Of a stretch of DNA of 64,000 nucleotides, positions 50,909-59,589 are shown piece by piece. The first letter of the stretch is position 1, and every line of letters starts with the position of its first letter. Made by a program: the position numbers and the translations under genes. The notes under the pieces were generated by a model. That model searched no databases. It was not told where the DNA came from and saw only the letters and a program-made list of their open reading frames with translations. The stretch is from JAJDUF01 sp965238265 (lineage in GTDB: Bacteria; Chloroflexota; UBA11872; UBA12225; JAJDUF01): assembly GCA_965238265.1 (NCBI GenBank), contig OZ250185.1, positions 1,302,001 to 1,366,000 of the forward strand, in the 5' to 3' direction.

Positions 50909-52336
50909 ATGGGCCTTCAGAAGCTCACCGACCGGCAGATGCAGGACTTCATCCGCACCGGCTACGTCCTCGTCAAGCCGAGCCTGCCCGACGAGTTCCA
51001 CCAAGCGATCTTCCAGCAGACCGATACCGTGTTCGAGACGGAGTTCAATCCGGGCAACAATCTGCTGCCCCGCATTCCCGCGCTCCGCAAGGTCTTCGAT
51101 GATCCGGTGGTTAGCGGCGCGCTGACCAGCGTGCTGGGGCCGAGCTACTTCATGTGGCCGCACCGACACTGCCACTACAACGCGCCGGGGACACCCGCCC
51201 AAAACCTGCACAAGGATGCCGGGATGCACAAGAGCCATCGCACGCGCAGGATATTTGCCCTTTACTATCCCCAAGAGACCACCCTGGAGATGGGGCCGAC
51301 GGCCGTTCTGCCAGGCAGCTATATCTACAACACCCGTCCCACCGACGATCCTGCTGCGGAGGTGTCCCTGGTCGTCGAAGCGGGAACGGTCGCTATCGCC
51401 GAATACGATATCTGGCATGGCGCCACGGAAAACCGGAGCGATAAAAAGCGGTATATGATGAAGTTCCTGTTTGACCGCATCGAGGAGCCGACTGGCCCCA
51501 GCTGGGACAGTGAGGGAGCGGAATGGTCGCTGGCGGGTGACGAACCGCATCGCGGACTACGGGCCAGTCAGTGGGCGTGGCACTCCGGCCAGGCAAACGG
51601 GGCGCAGAACGGTCACGGTCCGCAGTCTAGGGAAGCCATCACTGACCTCATTGCTGACCTCAGCGATGAGTCGGAAGCGGTGGCTATTGACGCTGCCTAC
51701 CGGCTTGGAGACATCGGAGCACCCGCAGCGTCCGCCCTGATCGAGGCGTTACCGGGTCAGGAGGAGGAGACCCTCACGGACACGCAAACCGCAAAGCTGG
51801 GCAACGTCACCCGGCCGGAGCTGGTGCGCCGGAATGCGAGCTATGCGTTGAGTGCCATGGGCGCAGCGGCCGTCCCGGCGCTCATCGAAGCCACCAAGCA
51901 TCCGCAGTGGTGGGTGCGGAAGACCGCGGTGGAGGCGTTGGGTGACATTGGCCTGGCGGCCGAAGACGCGATCCCAGCGTTGATCGCGGCGCTCCACAAC
52001 GATAGCTCCGACCATGTACGGCCGGCGGCTGCCGTGGCCCTCGGCACCACCAGCCAAGCCGGGTCGCAGGCCGTAGCCGCATTGGCCGAGGCGCTGGAGC
52101 AAGACAATGCACAGGTGCGCCAAGCGGCCTCGCTCGCGCTGGCCCGGATAGGCCGGCACGCGCAGGCCGCCGTACCGGCGCTGCAAGGCGCGTTCGAGGA
52201 TGAAGACCGGTACACGCGCGGGCACGCCGTACACGCGCTGTACCGGATCGGCACGCCGGCGGCCCGCGAGGCGCTGCTGGACTATCTCCTGGCCATGCGG
52301 TGGTGCAACATCACGACGAAGGAAAGTATGTACTAG
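50909..52336 (+). CDS. PhyH-family dioxygenase fused to HEAT repeats
   Basis: 475 aa. AGGAG 7-8 nt before ATG. N-terminal ~1-220: PhyH core with NLHKDAGMHK (His-x-Asp, ~100), AEYDIWHGATENRS (distal His, ~172) and KKRYMMKF (Arg near 180). A Ser/Gly-rich linker (HSGQANGAQNGHGPQSR, ~230) joins to PBS-lyase-type HEAT repeats ~240-475: ALIEALPGQ, AVPALIEATKHPQWWVRKTA, EDAIPALIAALHN, AVAALAEALEQDNAQVRQAA, AVPALQGAFEDEDRYTRGHA. Known: HEAT solenoids mediate protein contacts. Inferred: the solenoid docks the oxygenase on a partner or substrate. An uncharacterised protein follows at 52418. Confidence 0.88.
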   Translation: MGLQKLTDRQMQDFIRTGYVLVKPSLPDEFHQAIFQQTDTVFETEFNPGNNLLPRIPALRKVFDDPVVSGALTSVLGPSYFMWPHRHCHYNAPGTPAQNLHKDAGMHKSHRTRRIFALYYPQETTLEMGPTAVLPGSYIYNTRPTDDPAAEVSLVVEAGTVAIAEYDIWHGATENRSDKKRYMMKFLFDRIEEPTGPSWDSEGAEWSLAGDEPHRGLRASQWAWHSGQANGAQNGHGPQSREAITDLIADLSDESEAVAIDAAYRLGDIGAPAASALIEALPGQEEETLTDTQTAKLGNVTRPELVRRNASYALSAMGAAAVPALIEATKHPQWWVRKTAVEALGDIGLAAEDAIPALIAALHNDSSDHVRPAAAVALGTTSQAGSQAVAALAEALEQDNAQVRQAASLALARIGRHAQAAVPALQGAFEDEDRYTRGHAVHALYRIGTPAAREALLDYLLAMRWCNITTKESMY

Positions 52337-52417
52337 GCTGTGGCCAGCCTCCGTGCGGACTCCCCTTCCCTGCCAGGGAAGGGGCCGGGGGTTAGGTCCA
52401 ACCTATAGGAGGTTTCG
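52337..52417. repeat. GC-rich hairpin repeat
   Basis: Includes CCCCTTCCCTGCCAGGGAAGGGGCCGGGGGTTAGG (about 52362-52396), then TAGGAGG of the next gene. Confidence 0.6.
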
Positions 52418-53272
52418 ATGATTGACTTTCCGCGCTCTACCTTTACTTGGAAGGCGCATCCCAGGCAACCGGATGCCTACTTCCGGTATGCCGGCGGGTT
52501 TGTGGGCCGGCTGGGGCAGGTCTATCACGTCAGATTCAATATCGAGGCCACCTGCGCGGTGCGCGACGAGGCGAGCGGCCACACCGCGGAACTCTTTCTG
52601 GGGGCGCCGTGCCGCACCGAATACACGATTGCCTCCCGGAACCTGTTTCAGGTGCCGAGTGCGGAGTGGCGCATGGCCTTCAGCCGGAACGCCCGGCTGC
52701 ACATTGCGCGGCGACCGAGCAACGAGCAGGAGATAGTCTCCACAAAGCTGCTCAGTGACGCTTTCCAGGGGCACGACATCACGCTCCGCTCCCATCGAGG
52801 CGTCTCCGAGCTGGCAGCAGCCCGCCAGGTCGTGGCAGCTACCCTGGCCAACGACTTGCTGAACGCCCGGTCCACCTACCGCGACGCAGCGCGCGGCCTG
52901 ACGATTGCAGTCGAGTATCCCATCAACCTCATCAATATCAACGCAGCGGACAGCGAGTTCCAGGTATGCACCGGCCCTGTCCTGTTGCCCGACCTGGAGA
53001 CCTGGGATGGACGTGACGTGACGCGCGTCTTCCTAGCGGACGCGGCGTTCAGCCACTTCGACCATGTGGAGTTCATTCTGCGCCGGGAAGTAGCGGCGGC
53101 CGCGAGCGAGCGGAAGTGGCTGGACCGGCCGCGCGGTCGTGACCGCGATGAGCTGCTGGACCCCGAGAATCAACCACCCGTGTACCCAAGCCCCCGGCCC
53201 CAACCGACCGTGTTCAACGAAACGTGGGAGTTAGCAGCCACCAACGTCGTGCTGCGCGCCGAGAATAGCTGA
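52418..53272 (+). CDS. Conserved-looking hypothetical protein
   Basis: 284 aa; AGGAGG 5-6 nt before the ATG supports translation. I do not recognise a family. Seen: FPRSTFTWKAHPRQPDAYFR start, beta-rich N-terminal half (HVRFNIEATCAVRD, AELFLGAPCRTEYTI), middle helix SELAAARQVVAATLANDLL, central strand AVEYPINLININAADSEFQV, and a Pro-rich tail (PPVYPSPRPQPTVF). No signal peptide or membrane helix. It lies 81 nt behind the PhyH-HEAT gene in the same direction, so a partner role is possible, but unproven. Cys and Trp content is ordinary. Confidence 0.65.
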   Translation: MIDFPRSTFTWKAHPRQPDAYFRYAGGFVGRLGQVYHVRFNIEATCAVRDEASGHTAELFLGAPCRTEYTIASRNLFQVPSAEWRMAFSRNARLHIARRPSNEQEIVSTKLLSDAFQGHDITLRSHRGVSELAAARQVVAATLANDLLNARSTYRDAARGLTIAVEYPINLININAADSEFQVCTGPVLLPDLETWDGRDVTRVFLADAAFSHFDHVEFILRREVAAAASERKWLDRPRGRDRDELLDPENQPPVYPSPRPQPTVFNETWELAATNVVLRAENS

Positions 53273-53398
53273 GGAGGGCATAGTTTTCGGGTCGGACCAT
53301 CATTCATGGCCCCCTATGTCCGTCATTCCCGCGAAAGCGGGAATCCACGTCCCCCTGCACAGCGGGGGAACCATAGGGGGGCCGGAGTGAGGCCCGGC
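53273..53398. repeat. Hairpin repeats between convergent genes
   Basis: GTCATTCCCGCGAAAGCGGGAATCCAC (about 53322-53348) and CCCCCTGCACAGCGGGGGAACC (about 53351-53372). Confidence 0.6.
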
Positions 53399-54427
53399 CT
53401 AGAGCGCCGCGAGCACGGCGGCGGCGGCTTGGGCCTGCTCCGAGTCGGGGTCGCGTTCGATAGCCCGGCGCAGGGCCAGGTGGGCGCGCTTGTCTCCCTG
53501 CTCGGCCAGTGCCAGCGCCTCGGTAAAGCCCTTTTCTGCGTAGCTCATGTCCCGCGGGATGATCGGCATGTCCAAGTCTTGCCAGTAGTACTGCAAGTCT
53601 GACGATTGCCAGTCGGCATAGACCTCTTCCCAGGTGAGGGCGTGGAAGATGTTCAGGTGCGGCTGGAGCATGTGCTCCGCTATGGGCAGGCCACGGGCCT
53701 GATACCGATTGTCGAGCGAGACGCGGAGCCGGTCGGCCGTCACGTTGGGCAGCGCCTGGTGCAGCAACAGGCTATGGAAGATCAAGCTGTCGCCGATTTC
53801 GTAGTTCGTCGTCGCCCACGACCCGGCCTGCTGCTCGGTGTCGACCGCTAGGCTGCCGGCGCCCAAAGAGAAGTGGTGCTCCAAAACGGAGTTTTGCTTA
53901 TGGGAGCCGGGCACGACCGCGAGGCCGCCTAGCTCGATGGGGCAGTCGCCAACGGGCGTCCAGCAGGTGTAGGTTTCGTATGATCCCTGAAAATGAACGA
54001 AGTCCTGGTGGGCCGGGGTTGTGTGATCCGTGTACTGCGGGAACCAGAGGCGTGCGATCTTTTGGGGATGCGGCAGTACCGGGCCACCGGTGATCTGCTC
54101 TATCTTCTCCAGCACAGCCGGCCAGTGCCCGGCCCGGTGAAACGACTCCAGCTTGTAGACCTCGTGGTACACGTCTGCGTAGACGATATCCCCTTCGGCG
54201 CAGCGCCGTGAGAGATCGGCGATGCCGTCGGCCAAGTCGGTGCCGGCTTGCAGCCAGCCGCCACCCCGGATCACCTCCAGCATCTCCAGGCGCAGTTGGC
54301 GCAGCTGGTCCGGGTCTTGCAGCTTCCTGAAGAAGAGGTACCCGTCCTCGGCGATCCTCCGCCGGAGTTCCGCGGCGTCATCACTGGCGTCGTTCGAGAC
54401 CTTGAACTCGGTCAGCTCCTCGGCCAT
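53399..54427 (-). CDS. Phytanoyl-CoA dioxygenase (PhyH) family protein
   Basis: 342 aa. Seen: Fe(II) ligands in TPAHQDFVHFQG (~141) and LLLHQALPNVT (~225), 2OG Arg in DRLRVSLDNRY (~237), and the segment GLAVVPGSHKQNSVLEHHF between. The last ~55 residues (MSYAEKGFTEALALAEQGDK...) are predicted helical, a small extra domain with Ala-rich TPR-like pattern (RAHLALRRAIERDPDSEQAQ). N-terminal 30 residues acidic. Known: Fe(II)/2-oxoglutarate oxygenase. The gene next upstream is separated by palindromic element copy 7. Substrate unknown. Confidence 0.9.
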   Translation of the reverse strand: MAEELTEFKVSNDASDDAAELRRRIAEDGYLFFRKLQDPDQLRQLRLEMLEVIRGGGWLQAGTDLADGIADLSRRCAEGDIVYADVYHEVYKLESFHRAGHWPAVLEKIEQITGGPVLPHPQKIARLWFPQYTDHTTPAHQDFVHFQGSYETYTCWTPVGDCPIELGGLAVVPGSHKQNSVLEHHFSLGAGSLAVDTEQQAGSWATTNYEIGDSLIFHSLLLHQALPNVTADRLRVSLDNRYQARGLPIAEHMLQPHLNIFHALTWEEVYADWQSSDLQYYWQDLDMPIIPRDMSYAEKGFTEALALAEQGDKRAHLALRRAIERDPDSEQAQAAAAVLAAL

Positions 54428-54448
54428 TGTCCTACCTCCATGTCCAGG

Positions 54449-54506
54449 TGACGTGCCAGGTCTGCACCACCGATTTCCATTGGATTGTGCAGACCTGGCG
54501 TCGTCA
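54449..54506 (+). repeat. 58-nt palindromic element, copy 7
   Basis: Left arm TGACGTGCCAGGTCTGCAC, loop CACCGATTTCCATTGGATT, right arm GTGCAGACCTGGCGTCGTCA. Differs from copy 1 in the loop at one base only (CATTGG versus CATAGG) although 53 kb away. Confidence 0.88.
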
Positions 54507-54589
54507 GGTCGCCGTCAGAGGCCGTTTAGCCCAATCGCGGCACAGTATACAACCGTTGCCCCGCTCCTGACCGGCGCAACGCGCTGCGC

Positions 54590-54630
54590 TCCTACTCTGT
54601 GCTCTCTGTGTGCTCTGTGGCTAAAAACTC
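54590..54630. repeat. CTCTGTG-type repeat
   Basis: CTACTCTGTGCTCTCTGTGTGCTCTGTGGCTAAAA, similar to repeats at about 19889, 31286 and 57886; usually near the ends of genes here. Confidence 0.6.
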
Positions 54631-54646
54631 CCCGGACGGGGCCGGC

Positions 54647-57016
54647 TCACCCGCACGTCGCGAGGTGGAAGGCGTAGAGACGGGCGCGGTCGAGCGTGAA
54701 GCGCAGCCGGATCAGCTGGCCGCGCCAGCGGCTCAGATCGGCGATCACGCTATCCACCGCGTCGCCCTCGAACGTCACCGGGTCCGGCCCCAGCGGCTGT
54801 CCCGCCTCGTCCGTTAGCTCGACGCGAATGGAGCCGCCGCGCTCGGTCGCCGCATTGAGCCGTAGCTCGTCACCGTCCACTTTGATGGGGCGCGTGGTGA
54901 GGTGGCCGTACACGTCGAGCGGCTCGGCATGGGCCACACGATAGGGCTGGCACCGCGCGATGGCCGGCAGATACTTGGTCTGCTTGCCGTCCGCCCAGTA
55001 CCCTTCCCAAGTCGTGAAATAGGGCGCGTCGGCATGATTGGGGCGCTCCCGCCGGAGCTGCGCCAGGTCCGTCCACCGGGACATAATCCCATACCCGTTG
55101 TGCCGCGTGTTGATGGCGGTGTAGTGGTACCACCACTGCCCGGCGCACTCGCTGTACATGTAGCGGTCGCGGATCATGCCACAGTTGTAGGTGCCTGGGC
55201 CGCTGGACTCGATCAGGCTGTGCCGGTGCGTCGTGAACCGCTTGAAGTGCAGGAGGTCACGGGTCCAGATCAGCTCCGGCTCTTGCGTTTGCTCGATTCC
55301 CCAGTGGACGAGCACCGAGCCGAGGTAGAGATTGCGCTGCGGAAAGGCCTGATTGATCTTGTGCAGGCCCTTATCCAGCAGCGGTCGCCCCGGCGCATCG
55401 CCCAACGTGCCGAACCGTTGCAGGAGTCCCATCGCGTAGAACTGCGTCCCGAGGCGGTCGTAGCCGTCGGGAGCCAGCACAAACCGGCGGTGGTACGTGA
55501 TTCCGTCGTCGGTCCACATGACGGCCAGGCACCGCAGCCCGAGGTGCATGTTGTCGCAGGGGGCGCCGTGCGGCGGATAGGCTGGCGAGGCCGGCCGGAA
55601 ATAGAAGTACAGCCGCTTGCGGTCCGGTTGGTCGCTGGCCCCTTCCACGTGGCAGCGGATCGTTTCGCTCGTGTGCATCAGGTCCATGCCGACGCCGAGA
55701 TAGAGGATCGGCTCTCTGGTCAGCACGAGATAGAGGTCACCGCGCTGCTCGAACGGCCAGAACTCCCCGCCGCGGGGGCGAAAGGCGTCTTCAGCGGTCG
55801 CGTCCTGGCGCTCGATACTCTTGCAGCCGAACGGAAAGTGCTGCTTACCGGAGGCGACAAAGACGTTATCGAGGTTGACCGGGCCGTCGCGTTCCGGGTC
55901 GTAAAAGCGGAACTCGGCATGCTCGATGTCGTGTGCTTTCTCCCGTTCCGCTGCGGATGGATTGGCGCCGTCGTCGCGCAGGACGTTGTTGGCCGTCGAG
56001 CCGTCATAGTCCACCAGGCCGAGGGTGGGCTTGTGCCAGTGCTCGCCGTCTTCACTGATGAGCAGCATCTTGAGGTGCAGCCGCTCCTCGCGCGTATCTT
56101 GGCGCTCGATACGCCCCCCGCTGTTGTGGTAGAGAGCCTCATACTGTGCGGCGTTGTCGTTCCAGGTCAGGGAGCTGATGGAGAGCATCTCCTCCTCGTG
56201 CGGCTCCGTGGGCGAGACCAGCGGTCGGTCGGGGTGCTTGTCCAGCGCGTCGGGGACGAACTGAATGTCGTTGACCGCCTCAAAACAGTAGTCGTCTACC
56301 AGCACCTCGGGATAGCCGGCCAGATCGAGCGCCGCCGGCGGCGCTGGCGCGGCGCACACTTGCTTCCAGAACTTGCGTACGCAGTACGGGCCAACCGGCT
56401 GCCCGTCCACCAGCGGGCGGATGCGAATCCAATACTCGCCCGTATCCCAGCCAGCAGTTGAGAAGGACTGTGCTTGGAGGTCGTGGGTGAGGGTGTAGCG
56501 CCACGGCCCGGCCAGCGGCGCGGTGCTGGCGCGGGGCGTGACATCCACCTCGACATGGCACTTCGTGACGCGCTGGCGGCGAATTCGGAAGATGAACGAG
56601 ACCGTGTCCTCGTCCTGAAACAGTGCCTGCCGCGGCGCGCACTCGATGATCTGCGGTCGCGCATCAACGGCGATCACCATGCGGTCGGAAGGGAAGAAGC
56701 TGTGCGGATCAAGCGTCAGTGACTCGGCAGCGAGCGTCCTACCGTCGGCCGAAAGCTGAACGTCGAAGCGATATTCTCCCATCAGCCAGGCGCCTTCCCA
56801 GATTCCTGGCTGCGCATCGTACCGCCCCTCATCTACCAGGGGGTACAGGATAGGGACGTGCGCCTGGCCATCGCGGAGGTCTACGTCTTCCACGGTCATT
56901 TCCTGAACATACCCCTGCGGTTGGCGCACGTGTACCCGCGCAGTGAGGCCCGTTGAGCCTGCTGGGCAATCCAAGATCAGTGTCTTCCACCAGTAGTCGT
57001 TTTCGATGAGCCGCAT
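54647..57016 (-). CDS. Large propeller glycosidase-like protein (LDDY family)
   Basis: 789 aa. ATG 57014-57016 (MRLIENDYWWKTLILD) with GAGGG upstream; a longer frame to 57079 lacks an RBS. Domains: N-terminal Ig-like region ~1-270 (VRQPQGYVQEMTVEDVDLRD; VDVTPRASTAPLAGPWRYT), then GYPEVLVDDYCFEAVNDIQF (~275) beginning a five-bladed propeller ~275-680 (LSISSLTWNDNAAQYEALYH, LVLTREPILYLGVGMDLMHT, VMWTDDGITYHRRFVLAPDG), then a C-terminal jelly roll RLRFTLDRARLYAFHLATCG (~770-789). Related in design to 33426-34952. Cytosolic, GH32/43-like fold, specificity unknown. Confidence 0.8.
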   Translation of the reverse strand: MRLIENDYWWKTLILDCPAGSTGLTARVHVRQPQGYVQEMTVEDVDLRDGQAHVPILYPLVDEGRYDAQPGIWEGAWLMGEYRFDVQLSADGRTLAAESLTLDPHSFFPSDRMVIAVDARPQIIECAPRQALFQDEDTVSFIFRIRRQRVTKCHVEVDVTPRASTAPLAGPWRYTLTHDLQAQSFSTAGWDTGEYWIRIRPLVDGQPVGPYCVRKFWKQVCAAPAPPAALDLAGYPEVLVDDYCFEAVNDIQFVPDALDKHPDRPLVSPTEPHEEEMLSISSLTWNDNAAQYEALYHNSGGRIERQDTREERLHLKMLLISEDGEHWHKPTLGLVDYDGSTANNVLRDDGANPSAAEREKAHDIEHAEFRFYDPERDGPVNLDNVFVASGKQHFPFGCKSIERQDATAEDAFRPRGGEFWPFEQRGDLYLVLTREPILYLGVGMDLMHTSETIRCHVEGASDQPDRKRLYFYFRPASPAYPPHGAPCDNMHLGLRCLAVMWTDDGITYHRRFVLAPDGYDRLGTQFYAMGLLQRFGTLGDAPGRPLLDKGLHKINQAFPQRNLYLGSVLVHWGIEQTQEPELIWTRDLLHFKRFTTHRHSLIESSGPGTYNCGMIRDRYMYSECAGQWWYHYTAINTRHNGYGIMSRWTDLAQLRRERPNHADAPYFTTWEGYWADGKQTKYLPAIARCQPYRVAHAEPLDVYGHLTTRPIKVDGDELRLNAATERGGSIRVELTDEAGQPLGPDPVTFEGDAVDSVIADLSRWRGQLIRLRFTLDRARLYAFHLATCG

Positions 57017-57079
57017 GTCGCCCTCGCTCTCTTTGTCACCGATAGGGATTTCGGTGGTGCCGGCCGGGCACGTCATCAA

Positions 57080-57493
57080 TCACGGTTCGATCCTTCGGAC
57101 TTCCGCAACACGGTCGAAGTCCCGGTCGTAACTTACGATCTCCGTTATACGACGTTGCTTCATGTGCGCGACCGCCAAAGCGTCTTCGAAGTCGAGAAAA
57201 GGGGAGGCGGCGTAGAGGTCTAGCGCATGGATGTAGACGCGCTTCTGTGGCGGCTTGAGACCCCGCAGGGTCAGTATCGGCAGCAGCCGGTCTCTAATCT
57301 CCTCGTGGCTCAACCGATAGGGAGCGCGAGGGGAAGAGAGCACGTAGACAACCTCTGTCACGATGGCTTCACAGGTGAAAAGCTCCTCGTCTGCTTGCTT
57401 TGCTCGTTGGAAGAGCCGGTAGCAGGCCTGGGCCTTGGCCTCATCATCCCTGGTCAAGTACCGGAGGATAACGTTCGTATCCAAGAATCTCAT
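57080..57493 (-). CDS. vapC: PIN-domain toxin, VapC-type
   Basis: 137 aa. Start ATG 57491-57493 overlaps the antitoxin stop by 4 nt (ATGA). Seen: MRFLDTNVILRYLTRDD (first Asp at 5), CEAIVTEVVYVLSSP (Glu ~45), FLDFEDALAVAHMKQ (Asp ~100), EIVSYDRDFDRV (last Asp ~123), the four-acid ribonuclease site. Known: VapC cleaves RNA, often tRNA, and is blocked by VapB. The VapC stop abuts the start region of the propeller gene. Chromosomal stabilisation or stress function not inferable. Confidence 0.93.
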   Translation of the reverse strand: MRFLDTNVILRYLTRDDEAKAQACYRLFQRAKQADEELFTCEAIVTEVVYVLSSPRAPYRLSHEEIRDRLLPILTLRGLKPPQKRVYIHALDLYAASPFLDFEDALAVAHMKQRRITEIVSYDRDFDRVAEVRRIEP

Positions 57494-57756
57494 GCCTGGC
57501 CCAACTCCCACGCGGTCTCTGCACCCTTGGCGTCCTTGGCCATACGGGAAACTGCGTCGAAGTCCTCGGGCTTCCTGGAGGGCTGCACGGACCCGTAGGC
57601 CGACTCCAGACTGAAGGGAGCCGATGCCAGGCGCACTTCGCCGTCTTCGATGGTGAAGGTCACCTTGTCCCTGGGCTTCACGCCTAGCACGCGCCGCACC
57701 TCTGCTGGAATGGTTACCTGGCTGCGCTGGGTAATAGTCGTGGTGATCTCCTTCAC
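57490..57756 (-). CDS. vapB: AbrB/MazE-type antitoxin, VapB
   Basis: 88 aa from GTG 57754-57756 (GGAGG 5 nt upstream); the open frame upstream looks non-coding. Seen: SpoVT-AbrB swapped-hairpin domain ITQRSQVTIPAEVRRVLGVK and PRDKVTFTIEDGEVRL, then a flexible C-terminal segment (PSRKPEDFDAVSRMAKDAKG) that would wrap VapC. Known: DNA-binding antitoxin that autoregulates its operon. Overlaps vapC by 4 nt, giving translational coupling. Confidence 0.92.
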   Translation of the reverse strand: MKEITTTITQRSQVTIPAEVRRVLGVKPRDKVTFTIEDGEVRLASAPFSLESAYGSVQPSRKPEDFDAVSRMAKDAKGAETAWELGQA

Positions 57757-57913
57757 ATGTCCCTCCAATGATATTCCGGTTATACAATGATATCGTAGCA
57801 AAGCATTGCAGAACGACAAGGACCTGCATCGTTTGCAGCAGGTTCCTTCTTCCACGGAACAGGGCTATGGCATGCCGTAGCCCTCCACTCTGTCCTCTCT
57901 GTGTGCTCTGTGG
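57757..57913. promoter_or_regulatory. VapBC upstream region
   Basis: 157 bases. AT-rich ATTCCGGTTATACAATGATATCG (about 57773-57796) is a likely operator/promoter area; TATCATTGTATAACC on the minus strand could give a -10. A CTCTGTG...CTCTGTGGCTAA repeat lies at about 57886-57917, reaching into the end of the next gene. Confidence 0.4.
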
Positions 57914-59563
57914 CTAATACCGCCGCTCCATCATTCCGACGGGAACCTCAATGAGGGTCGGCGCTTCGATAGCTAACGCCGCGCGCAGTGCCGCTGCTAA
58001 TTGGTCGGCGTCCTGCGCTCGCACGCCGCGCGCGCCGTACACGTTTGCCAGCTGCACGAAATCCGGATTGTGTAGCTGTGTACCCAGAATGTGCCCGTCG
58101 AACTGCTCTATCTGAGCACGCAGCACGTTGCCGTAGGCGTTATCGTTGAAGACGATGACCACAGCATTGATGCCATATTGGACGGCTGTTGCCAGCTCCT
58201 GCGAGTTGTAGAGGAAGCCGCCGTCGCCCGATAGCGCCACGACCGCCCGCTCCGGCGCCGCCACTTTCGCCCCTAGCGCCAGCGGAAAGGCGCTGCCCAG
58301 CGTGCCGTAGGACGACGCGGTGAGATACGTCCCCGGTACGTGTACGGGATAGTAGTTCCGGCTGTAATAGCCCATCTGATTCATGCCTTGCACCAGAATG
58401 CCGTCATCGGGCAGCACCGACCGAATAGCGGTCATGAACGAGTGCTGTGGCTCAAGCTGGTCCTCAGGGGCAAAACGAGCGGCGTTCAGCGCCTGCACCG
58501 TTGACGACACTGGCGCTGCGCCACTTGGGCCGGGCGTTGCCGCGACCAGGCGATACAGCGCCTCCAACGTGCGCCGGGCGTCCCCTACGATGCCGAACGT
58601 GTGGTGGTGCTGACGCTCGATCTCCGCTTGGTCAATGTCAATGCGGATGACCTGCTGGGTATGGAGACGGTCTGCAAAACCGGTTCTGGTCCCGACGGCG
58701 AGGATGACATCACAGCCGGCGAGCCACCGCCGCAGCGGCTCGTAGCGCAGCTCGGCCAGCCCCAACGAGAGCGGATGCCGGTCCGAGATGGCCCCCTTGC
58801 CGTTCGGTGACGTGACCACCGGGGCCTGGAGGTGCTCCGCCAGCCGTTGCAGGACGGCTGAGGCTCCCGCCGAGATGGCTCCCCCGCCAGCCCAAATAGC
58901 GGGCTGGCGCGCCGCGGCGAGGATACGGGCGGCGCGCTCGACCTGCTCGCAAGCGCCGCCGGGTCGCGCATAGCTCTCCGGCGCTAACAATTCGATCTCT
59001 GTCGCTGCGGCCAGCACCTCCGGCGAAATCTCGATCTCGACGGGCCGCACCCGGCCGGTGTGCAGCTGGCGGAAGGCCTCGTGGACGATGGCCGGAACGT
59101 CCGCCGGGTGGCGCACTCGCGCCGTCCACTTGGTAATCGGCCGCAAGAAATCTATCTGGTCGCTGCCGGCGCTCTGCTCGTCGTGCTCGCCTGACGTGCC
59201 GGCGCTGGGCGATCCTATCGGGAGTGTCGCGCTGGCAGCGTCACCGGTCACGATCAGCAGGGGTGAGGAGATCGCATAGGCGGTGGCGATGCCCGCTGCG
59301 GCGTTGAACAGACCTGGCCCCGGCACGACCATCGCGGTGCCGACCTGGCCGCTGACGCGGGCGTAGCCGTCGGCCATATAACTGGTGGCTTGCTCATGGC
59401 GAGTCGAGATATAGCGGATTCTCGGCTCTCGGTACACCGCGTCAACGGCGTGATACTGCTGCATGCCGGGCAAGCCGAAGATCACCCGTACCCCTTCCCG
59501 ATAGAGCGCCTGCACCAGTGCCTGGCCGCCGGTCATTTTCACCGTCATATGCGCCGTGTCCAT
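57914..59563 (-). CDS. Thiamine-diphosphate-dependent enzyme (acetolactate synthase-like)
   Basis: 549 aa. ATG 59561-59563 follows AGGAGAGG; a second Met at 59548 is possible. Domains: PYR ~8-180 with RHEQATSYMADGYARVSG (activating Glu ~52) and VVPGPGLFNAAAGIATAYA; central ~200-340 (PAIWAGGGAISAG); PP ~360-549 with SYGTLGSAFPLALGAK and the ThDP motif GDGGFLYNSQELATAVQYG ... FNDNAYGN. Known: enzymes such as acetolactate synthase, benzoylformate decarboxylase or glyoxylate carboligase. I infer a catabolic carboligase or decarboxylase because no regulatory subunit or ilv genes are near. Follows a Gfo/Idh/MocA gene 26 nt away, likely one operon. Confidence 0.9.
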   Translation of the reverse strand: MDTAHMTVKMTGGQALVQALYREGVRVIFGLPGMQQYHAVDAVYREPRIRYISTRHEQATSYMADGYARVSGQVGTAMVVPGPGLFNAAAGIATAYAISSPLLIVTGDAASATLPIGSPSAGTSGEHDEQSAGSDQIDFLRPITKWTARVRHPADVPAIVHEAFRQLHTGRVRPVEIEISPEVLAAATEIELLAPESYARPGGACEQVERAARILAAARQPAIWAGGGAISAGASAVLQRLAEHLQAPVVTSPNGKGAISDRHPLSLGLAELRYEPLRRWLAGCDVILAVGTRTGFADRLHTQQVIRIDIDQAEIERQHHHTFGIVGDARRTLEALYRLVAATPGPSGAAPVSSTVQALNAARFAPEDQLEPQHSFMTAIRSVLPDDGILVQGMNQMGYYSRNYYPVHVPGTYLTASSYGTLGSAFPLALGAKVAAPERAVVALSGDGGFLYNSQELATAVQYGINAVVIVFNDNAYGNVLRAQIEQFDGHILGTQLHNPDFVQLANVYGARGVRAQDADQLAAALRAALAIEAPTLIEVPVGMMERRY

Positions 59564-59589
59564 CCTCTCCTGACCGGGATCGCCGCGAG

